Part shown: in pieces, positions 43,425 through 52,828 of the stretch
How the letters are laid out: every line of letters begins with the position of its first letter
How positions within the stretch are numbered: the first letter of the stretch is position 1
NCBI RefSeq assembly: GCF_902497745.1
Contig: NZ_CABVHJ010000001.1
Coordinates: 310,001 to 374,000, forward strand
DNA length: 64,000 bases
Direction: 5' to 3'
DNA from: Pseudomonas fluorescens
GTDB lineage: Bacteria > Pseudomonadota > Gammaproteobacteria > Pseudomonadales > Pseudomonadaceae
Position numbers and translations under genes: made by a program
Notes under the pieces: model-generated
Seen by the model: the letters and a program-made list of their open reading frames with translations, nothing else
The model's database searches: none
What the model was told of the DNA's origin: nothing

Positions 43425-44321
43425 TTACTGCTTGCCCAACGCAAAGTTGGGCAACGCCCCCAGCGGCTGGTTGAACTGATACGGAATCGACACCAACCCT
43501 TCCCCGGTATTGCGCTGCACCACAAAGTGCAAATGCGGGCCACTGCTGTTGCCAGTGTTGCCTGACAGCGCCAGCGGACTGCCCACCGTCACTCGCTGGC
43601 CTTCGCGCACGCTCACCGAACCTTGTTTGAGGTGCAGGTACACGCCCATCGTGCCGTCATCGTGCAGCACCCGCACAAAGTTGCCGGAAGCATCGTTGCC
43701 GCGTCCGCTCTGTGCGTTTTCGGTTTTCACCACGACCCCGGCCCGCGCAGCAATGATCGGCGTGCCGACCGGCATGGCGATATCCATCGCGTACTTGTTC
43801 TTCGGCCCGTAGTGGCTGTATTGGCCGTTGGCGCCCTGACTCAGGCGGAACGGCCCGCCGCGCCATGGCAGTGGATAGCGATAGCCCTGAGCGGTTCCGC
43901 CAGGGTCGCCGAGGGAATAGTGAAATTGCGGCGTATACACCAGCGGCTGCTTGCCGGACACCGCCGTCAGCAACGCCAGCCGCGTATTGCTGCGCGCTGG
44001 CAGCACCCGGCGGATGGTTTGCGCCGGCGCGCCGCGCACATTGCTCATCCCGGTGAACGCCAGCGCCACCTCGACCGGCGCATACAGATCGTTGCGCACG
44101 AAGACCACGTCGGCACCCTTCTGCTTTTTGATGTCGAGGTAGACCTGCCGCTCCAGGCGCTCGACCATTCGGTCCTGAAAGACGAACACCTGCGCGCCTT
44201 TGCTCGGGCGGTCGCTGTAGGAGACCACGCCGTTGGCATCGGTGGATTTGTAAATGGTCATGGCCGCAGCCGAGGTGGAGGCCACCAATAGACCAAAGAA
44301 AAACAGCAGGCGCGCGAGCAT
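43425..44321 (-). CDS. M23-family peptidase with N-terminal DUF4124
   Basis: A 298-residue protein with an N-terminal signal peptide. Residues 21-45 (MTIYKSTDANGVVSYSDRPS) are the DUF4124 segment seen in many envelope proteins. The C-terminal LytM/M23 domain has KYAMDIAMPVGTPI (Asp180), GVYLHLKQG (His230) and GPHLHFVVQ (His263, His265). The usual first ligand of HxxxD is Lys176 here; His170 in YSHYGP may replace it, as in some relatives. It is probably a peptidoglycan endopeptidase or an activator. The ATG at 44321 is preferred over the upstream TTG. It occupies the PA5363 position. Confidence 0.88.
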   Translation of the reverse strand: MLARLLFFFGLLVASTSAAAMTIYKSTDANGVVSYSDRPSKGAQVFVFQDRMVERLERQVYLDIKKQKGADVVFVRNDLYAPVEVALAFTGMSNVRGAPAQTIRRVLPARSNTRLALLTAVSGKQPLVYTPQFHYSLGDPGGTAQGYRYPLPWRGGPFRLSQGANGQYSHYGPKNKYAMDIAMPVGTPIIAARAGVVVKTENAQSGRGNDASGNFVRVLHDDGTMGVYLHLKQGSVSVREGQRVTVGSPLALSGNTGNSSGPHLHFVVQRNTGEGLVSIPYQFNQPLGALPNFALGKQ

Positions 44322-44441
44322 GGGCAAAAGTCTGTCGAAAGGAAGGCCTGGAAAAGAGCCTAGCAGGTGAAGCAGACCAGGCTAGTCGACAGATGTTTCA
44401 AATTGGCAGGAGCGGGAGATGGGTGGTGCTTTTGATGGCCC

Positions 44442-44510
44442 CTTCGCGAGCAGGCTCGCTCCCACATTTGGAATGCATTCCAGGGTGGGAGCGAGCCTGC
44501 TCGCGAAGGC
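44442..44510. repeat. REP doublet (inverted pair, outward form)
   Basis: CTTCGCGAGCAGGCTCGCTC and its reverse complement surround GAATGCATTC. Located between the M23 gene and the response regulator, on the 3' side of the latter. Confidence 0.85.
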
Positions 44511-44530
44511 GGACTGTCAGGCAACGAAGA

Positions 44531-45487
44531 TCACGCGCCCGGAACGAAGTGCTTCTGCGCCGTGCCACGGGCGATCAGGCGGGAGATGTAGTCGAGTTTC
44601 TGCGCATCCTGGTCGACAAAGCGGAAGGTCAGTTGCAGCCATTCGCTGTCCGGTTTCTGCTCAAACGCGACGACGGCGTGCAGATAGCCGTTCAGGCGGG
44701 CGATTTCGGCGTTGTCGCCCTGCTCCAGATCGAGCACGGCGCTGTCGAGGATCTGCGGCAGGGTGTCGGTGCGCTTCACCACCAACAATGCTTCCTTGAT
44801 GCTCAGAGCCTTGATCACGCATTGCTGAGTACCGCTTGGCAGACGCAATTGGCCCTGGCCGCGACCGCTGGCCGGTGCCGACGCGGCGGCGGGTGCCTTG
44901 ACCGGAGGGCTGTTGAGCAAGCCACGGGATGGCGCAGCAGCGGGCGCTGGCGCGGCAGCAACCGGTTTGGCGAACGGATTGACCGCAGCAGCTGCCGGCG
45001 CGCCGCCGACCACGGCAGGCTTGCCGCCGGTCAAGGCGCTCAGGGAATCGTTGCCAAACGCCGAGTTCATCTTGGTCGGCGCGCTGTTCATCAGGGTGTC
45101 GAGCTTGCCGACCTTGTTCAGCGCCTGTTTGACCTTGGTGAGCAGTTGCTCGTTGGTGAACGGCTTGCTGACGTAACCGGAAACACCGGCCTGAATCGCC
45201 TGCACGACGTTTTCCTTGTCGCCACGGCTGGTAACCATGACGAACGGCATGGTCTTGAGGTTGTCTTGCTCACGGCACCAGGTCAGCAGCTCGAGACCGG
45301 ACATTTCCGGCATTTCCCAGTCGCACAGGACCAGATCGAACGCCTCTCTGGCCAGCATGGCCTGAGCCTTTTTACCGTTGACGGCGTCCTCGGTGCGGAT
45401 CCCCGGGAAGTAATTACGCAGGCACTTTTTCACCAGGTCACGAATGAACGAAGCATCGTCCACGACCAACACACTGATCTTGCTCAT
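44531..45487 (-). CDS. Response regulator with receiver domain and PilZ-like C-terminal domain
   Basis: A 318-residue protein. Residues 1-122 form a CheY-like receiver: VVDDASFIRDL, phosphoacceptor Asp56 in LVLCDWEMPEMSG, and YVSKPF with the switch Lys. A low-complexity Ala/Pro linker (about 150-215) follows. The C-terminal 100 residues (GQGQLRLPSGTQQCVIKALS onwards) resemble a PilZ-type output domain but lack an obvious RxxxR, so c-di-GMP binding is uncertain. It matches the PA5364 position between phoU and the M23 gene. No partner kinase is adjacent, and its signal and target are unknown. Confidence 0.85.
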   Translation of the reverse strand: MSKISVLVVDDASFIRDLVKKCLRNYFPGIRTEDAVNGKKAQAMLAREAFDLVLCDWEMPEMSGLELLTWCREQDNLKTMPFVMVTSRGDKENVVQAIQAGVSGYVSKPFTNEQLLTKVKQALNKVGKLDTLMNSAPTKMNSAFGNDSLSALTGGKPAVVGGAPAAAAVNPFAKPVAAAPAPAAAPSRGLLNSPPVKAPAAASAPASGRGQGQLRLPSGTQQCVIKALSIKEALLVVKRTDTLPQILDSAVLDLEQGDNAEIARLNGYLHAVVAFEQKPDSEWLQLTFRFVDQDAQKLDYISRLIARGTAQKHFVPGA

Positions 45488-45621
45488 CCAACACCCCTAT
45501 TAAAATCCCGGCAAGCATAACGCTGGCTGATGGCACATTGCCAAAACTCTTCAGTCACGCCGGGACTTTTCGTTCGCGGGTGCTGCTTTTTAATCGAATC
45601 TGCCCATGAAAAGCACAAACA

Positions 45622-45651
45622 AAAACGCCCGGCCAAAGGGCCGGGCGCTTT
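45622..45651 (-). terminator. Intrinsic terminator of the phoU/pst operon
   Basis: On the minus strand CGCCCGGCC pairs perfectly with GGCCGGGCG around a 4-base loop and is followed by GTTTTTGTTTG. It lies 13 bases after the phoU stop. Confidence 0.9.
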
Positions 45652-45663
45652 TCTCAGGCAATC

Positions 45664-46425
45664 TTACTTATCGTCAGCATCGCCCGGAACATTAGCGGTT
45701 TCGCCGCTTGTCCCTTCAACTTCTTCCTTCATGCGCTTGAGGCCCATGTGGCGCACGTCGGTGCCGCGCACCAGGTAAATGACCAATTCGGAGATATTGC
45801 GCGCGTGGTCGCCGATGCGCTCCAGCGAACGCAGCACCCAGATAATGCTCAAGACCCGCGAGATAGAGCGCGGGTCTTCCATCATGTAGGTGGCCAGCTC
45901 ACGCAGGGCGGTCTTGTATTCGCGGTCGATGATCTTGTCGTACTGCGCCACCGACAACGCCAGATCGGCGTCGAAACGGGCGAACGCGTCCAGTGCATCG
46001 CGAACCATGTTGCGCACCTGGTCGCCGATGTGGCGAACCTCGACGTAACCGCGCGGCGCTTCGCCTTCTTCGCACAGCTGAATAGCGCGGCGGGCGATCT
46101 TGGTCGCTTCATCACCAATGCGCTCCAGGTCGATCACCGACTTGGAAATGCTGATGATCAAACGCAGGTCAGACGCTGCCGGTTGACGACGGGCAAGAAT
46201 GCGCAGGCATTCTTCGTCGATGTTGCGTTCCATTTGGTTGATCTGGTCGTCGATCTCGCGCACCTGCTGAGCCAGGCCGGAGTCAGCCTCGATCAGCGCG
46301 GTCACCGCGTCGTTGACCTGCTTCTCCACCAGCCCGCCCATGGCCAGGAGGTGGCTGCGCACTTCCTCAAGCTCAGCGTTGAACTGCGCGGAGATGTGAT
46401 GGGTAAGGCCTTCTTTACTAATCAT
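45664..46425 (-). CDS. phoU: Phosphate-specific transport regulator PhoU
   Basis: A 253-residue all-helical protein with two PhoU repeats. Visible blocks are FNAELEEVRSHLLAMGGLVE, metal-binding-type acidic helices (DSGLAQQVREIDDQINQME), DLRLIISISKSVIDLERIGD and its second-repeat counterpart SIIWVLRSLERIGDHARNIS. It passes the state of the PstSCAB transporter to PhoR and silences the Pho regulon when phosphate is plentiful. It is the last gene of the pst operon, 71 bases after pstB, with its own terminator. Confidence 0.97.
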   Translation of the reverse strand: MISKEGLTHHISAQFNAELEEVRSHLLAMGGLVEKQVNDAVTALIEADSGLAQQVREIDDQINQMERNIDEECLRILARRQPAASDLRLIISISKSVIDLERIGDEATKIARRAIQLCEEGEAPRGYVEVRHIGDQVRNMVRDALDAFARFDADLALSVAQYDKIIDREYKTALRELATYMMEDPRSISRVLSIIWVLRSLERIGDHARNISELVIYLVRGTDVRHMGLKRMKEEVEGTSGETANVPGDADDK

Positions 46426-46496
46426 GTTGGCGTCCTTGGAGCGTCCGGTAAGGTGCGGTGGGCCGCAGCGTCAATACAGTGAATAACCCGCAACTG

Positions 46497-47330
46497 TCAG
46501 CCATAACGACCGGTGATGTAGTCTTCGGTCTGCTTTTTCGCCGGATTGGTGAACAGGGTGTCGGTGTCGCCGAATTCCACCAGTTTGCCCATGTACATGA
46601 ACGCCGTGTAGTCGGACACCCGCGCGGCCTGTTGCATGTTGTGGGTCACGATGACGATGGTGAACTTGGACTTCAGCTCGTAGATCAGCTCTTCGACTTT
46701 CAGCGTCGAGATCGGGTCGAGGGCCGAGCACGGTTCGTCGAGCAGCAGCACTTCCGGCTCAACCGCGATGGTACGGGCGATGACCAGACGCTGCTGCTGA
46801 CCACCGGACAGACCGAGGGCTGACTCGTGCAGACGGTCTTTGACTTCGTCCCACAGTGCCGCGCCTTTCAATGCCCACTCGACCGCTTCGTCGAGGACGC
46901 GCTTCTTGTTGATGCCCTGAATGCGCAGGCCGTAAACCACGTTTTCGTAGATTGTTTTCGGGAACGGGTTGGGTTTCTGGAACACCATGCCGACGCGACG
47001 ACGCAGCTCCGCAACGTCTTCGCCCTTGCGATAGATGTTGTTGCCGTAGAGGTTGATCGCGCCTTCTACGCGGCAGCCGTCAACCAGGTCGTTCATGCGG
47101 TTGAAGGTGCGCAACAGCGTGGATTTACCGCAGCCGGACGGGCCGATGAACGCGGTCACGCGCTGCTTCGGGATGTTCATGCTGACGTCGAACAGCGCTT
47201 GTTTCTCACCGTAGTACAGGCTCAGGCCCGGCACTTCGATGGCAACGGTTTCCTGCGCCAGATTCAGGCTCTGCTTGTCGCGCCCCAGGGCGGACATGTT
47301 GATGCCGTGGCTATGTGTTTCGTGCTGCAT
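46497..47330 (-). CDS. pstB: Phosphate ABC transporter ATP-binding protein PstB
   Basis: A 277-residue ATPase that energises phosphate import. Walker A is [20 protein letters not shown], the signature motif is [16 protein letters not shown], and Walker B is [16 protein letters not shown], with the His switch in [14 protein letters not shown]. The ATG at 47330 has GGGAG upstream. A REP doublet separates it from pstA. Confidence 0.98.
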   Translation of the reverse strand: MQHETHSHGINMSALGRDKQSLNLAQETVAIEVPGLSLYYGEKQALFDVSMNIPKQRVTAFIGPSGCGKSTLLRTFNRMNDLVDGCRVEGAINLYGNNIYRKGEDVAELRRRVGMVFQKPNPFPKTIYENVVYGLRIQGINKKRVLDEAVEWALKGAALWDEVKDRLHESALGLSGGQQQRLVIARTIAVEPEVLLLDEPCSALDPISTLKVEELIYELKSKFTIVIVTHNMQQAARVSDYTAFMYMGKLVEFGDTDTLFTNPAKKQTEDYITGRYG

Positions 47331-47411
47331 GGGAGGCTCCCTGTGCTAACAAATTCGGTTCGGAACACTGCTTGTTGCAGCTTCCATCAATATTCCAGTG
47401 GACGCGGTTCA

Positions 47412-47484
47412 ATGTGGGAGCGAGCTTGTTCGCGAAGGGGCCCTTGAGGCCGCCAAAAGCTTCGCGAGCAAGCTCGCTCCCACA
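47412..47484. repeat. REP doublet inside the pst operon
   Basis: TGTGGGAGCGAGCTTGTTCG pairs with CGAGCAAGCTCGCTCCCACA. It lies between pstA and pstB on the transcript, where REP hairpins may modulate message stability. Confidence 0.87.
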
Positions 47485-47498
47485 GGGTTCGCTCGTCC

Positions 47499-49169
47499 TT
47501 AGCTATCCAGTGCTTTGTATTTTTCGCGCAGGTGGTTGCGGATATACACCGCCGACAGGTTCAACGTGGCGATCACCAGCACCAGCAACAGCGCCGTGGC
47601 GTACACCAGCGGACGCGCCGCTTCGACGTTCGGGCTCTGGAAGCCGACGTCATAGATGTGGAAGCCCAAGTGCATGATCTTCTGGTCCAGGTGCAGGTAC
47701 GGGTAGTTGCCGTCCACCGGCAGCGACGGCGCCAGTTTCACCACACCCACCAGCATCAGCGGCGCCACTTCACCGGCGGCGCGAGCCACGGCGAGAATCA
47801 TGCCGGTCATCATCGCCGGGCTGGCCATCGGAATGACAATCTTCCACAGGGTTTCAGCCTTGGTCGCGCCGAGGGCCAACGAACCTTCACGCACGGTACG
47901 CGGGATACGCGCCAGACCTTCCTCGGTCGCCACAATCACCACCGGCACCGCCAGCAGCGCCAGGGTCAACGAAGCCCAGAGCAGCCCCGGCGTACCGAAG
48001 GTCGGTGCCGGCAGTGCTTCGGGGAAGAACAAGCGGTCGACCGAACCACCCAACACGTACACAAAGAAGCCCAGACCGAACACGCCGTAAACGATGGCCG
48101 GAACACCGGCAAGGTTGTTTACCGCGATACGGATAATCCGCGTCAGAGTGTTCTGCTTGGCGTATTCACGCAGGTACACCGCCGCCAGCACGCCGAACGG
48201 GGTGACGATCATCGCCATGATCAACGTCATCATCACGGTGCCGAAGATCGCCGGGAAAATCCCGCCTTCGGTGTTCGCTTCACGCGGGTCATCCGAAAGG
48301 AACTCCCAGATCTTGCTGAAGTAGAAGCCGACCTTGGTGAAGGTGTTCATCGCGTTCGGCTGGTAGGCGTGAACCACTTTGCCCAGACCGATTTCGATCT
48401 CTTTGCCGTTGGCATCGCGAGCGGTCAAGGCATCGCGGTTGAACTGCGCATGCAGATCGGCCAGACGCGCTTCGATGTCCTGATAACGCGCATTCAGCTC
48501 GGCACGCTCGGACTCCATGTCCGCTTGCGCGGTGGCGTCGAGCTTGCCTTCCAGTTCCAGTTTGCGACCGTGCAGACGGATGCGTTCCAGTCCGGCGTTG
48601 ATTGCACCGATGTCGGTTTTTTCCAGCGACTTCAGTTGTGCCGCCAGACCGTTTACCCGGTTGATCCGCGCTTGCAGCTCAGGCCATGCAGCCTCGCCTT
48701 CGGCGATGACCTTGCCGTCCTGTTTGACGTTGACCAGGTAGCCGTAGAAGTTGCCCCACTCGCGACGCTCGATCGCCATCAGTTCTGGCGGCGTGGTCTG
48801 GTTGGTCAGCCACTCGCCGACGATCCAGGTGAAGTCGTTGCCGTTCAGGTCACGGTTGCCGACCTTGATCAGCTCGCGGGTCATGAATTCCGGGCCTTCA
48901 TCGGGCACCGGCAAACCGGCGCTCTTCAGACGGGCACGGGGCACTTCTTCTTTCTGTACCACTTCACCGACGACCAGGTGATTGGCCTGACCCGGTACGT
49001 CGTAGTTGGCGTGGACCAAGTCCGCCGGCCAGAAGTGACCCAGACCGCGTACGGCAATCACCGCCAGCAGGCCAATGGTCATGATGACCGCGATGGACAC
49101 CGCGCCACCGCTGATCCAGACGCCCGGGGCGCCGCTCTTGAACCATCCTTTCAGGGAGTTCTGTTTCAC
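47499..49169 (-). CDS. pstA: Phosphate ABC transporter permease PstA (long form)
   Basis: A 556-residue permease. One N-terminal membrane segment is followed by a large soluble insert (residues about 50-290, including a coiled-coil-like region rich in Leu, Glu and Arg around ELNARYQDIEARLADLHAQF). The core permease comes last, with MTLIMAMIVTPFGVLAAVYL, the coupling loop EGSLALGATKAETLWKIVIP, and final helices at VYATALLLVLVIATLNL. The long form is usual in Pseudomonas; E. coli PstA has about 296 residues. Translation starts at GTG 49169 after AGGTAG. Confidence 0.95.
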   Translation of the reverse strand: MKQNSLKGWFKSGAPGVWISGGAVSIAVIMTIGLLAVIAVRGLGHFWPADLVHANYDVPGQANHLVVGEVVQKEEVPRARLKSAGLPVPDEGPEFMTRELIKVGNRDLNGNDFTWIVGEWLTNQTTPPELMAIERREWGNFYGYLVNVKQDGKVIAEGEAAWPELQARINRVNGLAAQLKSLEKTDIGAINAGLERIRLHGRKLELEGKLDATAQADMESERAELNARYQDIEARLADLHAQFNRDALTARDANGKEIEIGLGKVVHAYQPNAMNTFTKVGFYFSKIWEFLSDDPREANTEGGIFPAIFGTVMMTLIMAMIVTPFGVLAAVYLREYAKQNTLTRIIRIAVNNLAGVPAIVYGVFGLGFFVYVLGGSVDRLFFPEALPAPTFGTPGLLWASLTLALLAVPVVIVATEEGLARIPRTVREGSLALGATKAETLWKIVIPMASPAMMTGMILAVARAAGEVAPLMLVGVVKLAPSLPVDGNYPYLHLDQKIMHLGFHIYDVGFQSPNVEAARPLVYATALLLVLVIATLNLSAVYIRNHLREKYKALDS

Positions 49170-49185
49170 AGACTTCTACCTTTGC

Positions 49186-51468
49186 TTAAAGCGACGAGTA
49201 TTTCTTGCGCAGACGCTGACGAATCAGTTCTGCCAGGGTGTTCATGACGAAGGTGAACAACAGCAGCACCAGCGCCGAGAGGAACAGCACGCGGTAGTGG
49301 CTGCCGCCGACTTCCGACTCGGGCATTTCCACCGCGACGTTGGCGGCCAGGGTGCGCAGGCCTTCGAACAGGTTCATTTCCATGACCGGGGTGTTACCGG
49401 TGGCCATCAGCACGATCATGGTTTCGCCGACCGCACGACCCATGCCGATCATCAGCGCCGAGAAGATCCCCGGACTAGCAGTCAGGATCACCACGCGGGT
49501 CATGGTCTGCCACGGCGTGGCACCCAGCGCCAGCGAACCGAGGGTCAGGCCGCGCGGCACGCTGAACACGGCGTCTTCAGCGATCGAGTAGATGTTCGGG
49601 ATCACCGCAAAACCCATGGCCAGACCAACCACCAGTGCGTTGCGCTGATCGTAAGTGATGCCGAGGTCGTGGGAGATCCACATGCGCATGTCACCGCCGA
49701 AGAACCAGTTCTCCATGAACGGGCTCATGTACAGCGACAGCCAGCCCACAAACAGAATCACCGGAATCAGCAACGCACTTTCCCAACCGTCCGGGACTTT
49801 CAGGCGGATCGATTCAGGCAAGCGGCTAAAGGTGAAACCGGCCACCAGAATGCCGATCGGCAACAGCATCAACAGGCTGAAAATGCCCGGCAGATGCCCT
49901 TCAACATACGGTGCGAGGAACAGGCCAGCGAAGAAACCGAGGATCACCGTCGGCATCGCTTCCATCAGCTCGATCACCGGTTTGACCTTACGGCGCATGC
50001 CCGGGGCCATGAAGTAGGCGGTGTAGATCGCCGCAGCCACGGCCAGTGGAGCGGCCAGCAACATCGCGTAAAACGCGGCTTTCAGGGTGCCGAAGGTCAG
50101 TGGCGACAGGCTTAGTTTCGGTTCGAAATCGGTGTTGGCCGCAGTCGATTGCCAGACGTATTTAGGCTCGTCGTAGTTCTCGTACCAGACCTTGCTCCAC
50201 AGCGCGCTCCACGACACTTCCGGGTGCGGGTTGTCGAGCAGCAGCGGTTGCAGCTTGCCGCCGGCTTCCACGATCACACGGTTGGCACGCGGCGACAGAC
50301 CGAACAGGCCTTGGCCTTCCACCACTTGATCGACCAGCAAAGTGCGGTGCGCGGTGCTGTGGAACACGCCGAGCTTGCCGCTGGCATCTAGCGCGAGGAA
50401 GCCTTTGCGACGCTCTTCGGCGGAGATTTCAACGATCGGCGTGGTGCCCATCTGGAACGTGCGGATCTGCTTCAGGCGCAACTCACCATCGGTGTCACGG
50501 GCCATGAACCATTGGGCCAGACCACCCTTCGAGTCGCCGACGATCAGCGAGATGCCACCGACCAGTTGCGTGGTCGCGGTGACTTCAGCATCAGCGTTTT
50601 CCAGCAGTTTGTAGCGACCGTTGAGGCTCTTGTCGCGCAGGCTGAACACATCGGCCTGAGCGCGACCGTTGACCACGTACAGCCACTGCTGGCGCGGGTC
50701 GACGAAGATGTTTTTCACCGGCTCAGTCATCTGCGGCAGATCGATACGCTTCTGCTCGTTGGTGACTTCACCGGTCATCATGTTTTCTTCGCTGGTCAGC
50801 GACAACACGTTGAGTTGCGAACCGGTTGAACCGACCAGCATCAGGGTGGTGTCGGTGGCGTTGAGGCTGACATGCTCCAGCGCACCGCCGGCTTCGTTCA
50901 GCGCGATCGGTGCCTCACCATATGGATACTCGATGGCCGGGCTGATGGTTTTCTTGCCATCGGGGTAGCTGACTTTATAGGTGTGACGGAACACCAGTGC
51001 CTGACCGTTGGACAGGCCCACGGCCACCAGCGGATGGCCCGGCTGATCTTCACCAATCGAGGTCACGGTGGCACCGGCAGGCACCGGAAGATCGACGCGC
51101 TTTAGTTCAGCGCCACTGTCGATATCGAAGAACAATGCTTGGCCCTTGTCGGAAACGCGCATGGCCACCTGATTCTGCTCCTCGAGCGAAATCATCAGCG
51201 GCTTGCCGGCGTCCTGCATCCAGGCCGGGGTGATCGAGTCTTTCGCGGTCAGGTCGGCACCCTGAAACAGCGGCGCAACCACGTAGGCGAGGAAGAAGAA
51301 GATCAGGGTGATGGCTGCCAGCACCGCGAGACCGCCAACGAGGACGTACCAGCGGGTGAAGCGATCCTTGAGCGCGCGAATGCGGCGCTTGCGTTGCAGC
51401 TCAGGCGTATTGAAATCAATGCGCTTGGGAGGATTAGTAGTCATGTGGGAATTGGCCAGATCATTCAT
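49186..51468 (-). CDS. pstC: Phosphate ABC transporter permease PstC (long form)
   Basis: A 760-residue permease partner of PstA. After one membrane segment (WYVLVGGLAVLAAITLIFFF) comes a long beta-rich extracytoplasmic domain (residues about 75-440), absent in E. coli PstC. It contains repeats such as NQVAMRVSDKGQALFFDIDS and VGGISLIVGDSKGGLAQWF that could form a propeller-like fold. The C-terminal part is the normal permease (LAAPLAVAAAIYTAYFMAPG, loop ALGATPWQTMTRVVILTASP). It lies 16 bases before pstA and about 170 after pstS, separated from pstS by a terminator hairpin. Confidence 0.95.
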   Translation of the reverse strand: MNDLANSHMTTNPPKRIDFNTPELQRKRRIRALKDRFTRWYVLVGGLAVLAAITLIFFFLAYVVAPLFQGADLTAKDSITPAWMQDAGKPLMISLEEQNQVAMRVSDKGQALFFDIDSGAELKRVDLPVPAGATVTSIGEDQPGHPLVAVGLSNGQALVFRHTYKVSYPDGKKTISPAIEYPYGEAPIALNEAGGALEHVSLNATDTTLMLVGSTGSQLNVLSLTSEENMMTGEVTNEQKRIDLPQMTEPVKNIFVDPRQQWLYVVNGRAQADVFSLRDKSLNGRYKLLENADAEVTATTQLVGGISLIVGDSKGGLAQWFMARDTDGELRLKQIRTFQMGTTPIVEISAEERRKGFLALDASGKLGVFHSTAHRTLLVDQVVEGQGLFGLSPRANRVIVEAGGKLQPLLLDNPHPEVSWSALWSKVWYENYDEPKYVWQSTAANTDFEPKLSLSPLTFGTLKAAFYAMLLAAPLAVAAAIYTAYFMAPGMRRKVKPVIELMEAMPTVILGFFAGLFLAPYVEGHLPGIFSLLMLLPIGILVAGFTFSRLPESIRLKVPDGWESALLIPVILFVGWLSLYMSPFMENWFFGGDMRMWISHDLGITYDQRNALVVGLAMGFAVIPNIYSIAEDAVFSVPRGLTLGSLALGATPWQTMTRVVILTASPGIFSALMIGMGRAVGETMIVLMATGNTPVMEMNLFEGLRTLAANVAVEMPESEVGGSHYRVLFLSALVLLLFTFVMNTLAELIRQRLRKKYSSL

Positions 51469-51571
51469 GCGCTCACCCTAGCGATCCTGTATGACAGAAA
51501 GATGACAATGCAGTGACGCAGCAAATCCACCGCCAGCGGGACTGGCAGAGGATCAAAAATTTGAGGTGTGG

Positions 51572-51606
51572 AAAAGGCCGGCCTGCGAGCAGATCCGGCC
51601 TTTTAC
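51572..51606 (-). terminator. Hairpin terminator after pstS
   Basis: AAAAGGCCGG and CCGGCCTTTT form a perfect 10-bp stem around a 13-base loop, with T-rich ends. It lies 38 bases after the pstS stop and should make pstS, the binding protein, far more abundant than the downstream permease message. Confidence 0.88.
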
Positions 51607-51641
51607 CTGAGTCCGGTGGGGTTCACCCTGGACTCAATTTG

Positions 51642-52640
51642 TTACTTCTTTGCGACAGCGCCGCCTTCCTGCAGACCCAGGTCAGCCAGTGCTTTTGCAG
51701 CAACCTTGGCTGGCAGTGGGATGTAGCCGTCTTTCACTACCACTTCCTGGCCCTGCTTCGACAGCACCAGTTTCACGAACTCAGCTTCCAGCGGAGCCAG
51801 AGGCTTGTTCGGGGCTTTGTTGACGTACACGTAGAGGAAACGCGACAGCGGGTATTTGCCGTTCAGGGCGTTTTCTTCGGTGTCTTCGATGAAGTCAGTG
51901 CTGCCCTTCTTCGACAGCGCAACGGTTTTCACGCTAGCGGTTTTGTAGCCGATGCCCGAGTAACCGATGCCGTTCAGCGAGGAGCTGATCGACTGCACAA
52001 CCGACGCCGAACCTGGTTGTTCGTTGACGTTTGGTTTGTAGTCGCCTTTGCACAGGGCTTCTTCCTTGAAGTAGCCGTAGGTGCCGGATACCGAGTTACG
52101 ACCGAACAGTTGTACTGGCTTGTTGGCCAGGTCGCCGGTCACGCCCAGGTCGCCCCAGGTTTTCACGTCGGCTTTGGCGCCGCACAGACGGGTCGACGAG
52201 AAGATCGCATCAACCTGTTCCATGGTCAGGTGCTGGATCGGGTTGTCCTTGTGTACGAATACCGCCAAGGCGTCCACGGCAACCGGGATAGCGGTTGGCT
52301 TGTAGCCGTACTTCTGCTCGAAGGCCGCCAGTTCGGTGTCCTTCATCTTGCGGCTCATCGGGCCCAGGTTGGAGGTGCCTTCAGTCAGTGCAGGTGGCGC
52401 AGTGGCGGAGCCAGCGGCCTGAATCTGGATGTTGACGTTCGGGTATTCTTTTTTGTAGTTCTCAGCCCAGAGGGTCATGAGGTTGGCCAGAGTATCGGAG
52501 CCGACGCTGGACAGGTTGCCCGACACACCAGTGGTCTTGGTGTAGCTCGGGATAGCAGGGTCAACAGCGGCAACCGCGTTGGCAGTCGCAACGCCAGCAG
52601 CGACAAAAGTCATTGCCGCCATCAAACGCTTCAGTTTCAT
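51642..52640 (-). CDS. pstS: Phosphate ABC transporter substrate-binding protein PstS
   Basis: A 332-residue periplasmic phosphate-binding protein. The signal peptide [20 protein letters not shown] is followed by the phosphate-binding motifs [20 protein letters not shown] and [20 protein letters not shown], with [20 protein letters not shown] and the [14 protein letters not shown] loop. It closely resembles Pseudomonas PstS (PA5369 type) as I recall that sequence. A Pho box lies about 80 bases upstream (52719-52736). Confidence 0.97.
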   Translation of the reverse strand: MKLKRLMAAMTFVAAGVATANAVAAVDPAIPSYTKTTGVSGNLSSVGSDTLANLMTLWAENYKKEYPNVNIQIQAAGSATAPPALTEGTSNLGPMSRKMKDTELAAFEQKYGYKPTAIPVAVDALAVFVHKDNPIQHLTMEQVDAIFSSTRLCGAKADVKTWGDLGVTGDLANKPVQLFGRNSVSGTYGYFKEEALCKGDYKPNVNEQPGSASVVQSISSSLNGIGYSGIGYKTASVKTVALSKKGSTDFIEDTEENALNGKYPLSRFLYVYVNKAPNKPLAPLEAEFVKLVLSKQGQEVVVKDGYIPLPAKVAAKALADLGLQEGGAVAKK

Positions 52641-52718
52641 GCCTTACTCCTAGCAGATAGGGTGTGTTAAGTCGGGGCCAAGTATCAGCAGGCCGTGTGA
52701 ACACTCTATGGCTGAAAT

Positions 52719-52736
52719 ATGACAATTGGATGAAAG
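52719..52736 (-). promoter_or_regulatory. Pho box upstream of pstS
   Basis: On the minus strand CTTTCATCCAATTGTCAT matches CTGTCAT-N4-CTGTCAT at 12 of 14 repeat positions. A possible -10 (CATAGA) begins 8 bases later, the same spacing as at phoB. PhoB activation of pstS is expected. Confidence 0.82.
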
Positions 52737-52777
52737 GCCAGCATGGGCATCACCTTTAAAAAAGGAAACGCTTTGCA

Positions 52778-52815
52778 GGTTGACAAATCATCTTATAAAT
52801 ATAGCCTTGTCAACC
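52778..52815 (+). promoter_or_regulatory. Inverted-repeat operator and promoter of the XRE-PIN module
   Basis: GGTTGACAA (52778-52786) and TTGTCAACC (52807-52815) are perfect inverted repeats 20 bases apart. The left arm contains TTGACA, a -35 match, and TATAAA/TATAGC lie between the arms as possible -10 elements. The right arm ends 13 bases before the ATG. This fits autorepression by the HTH protein encoded next. Confidence 0.7.
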
Positions 52816-52828
52816 ACGAGAGGGCCCC

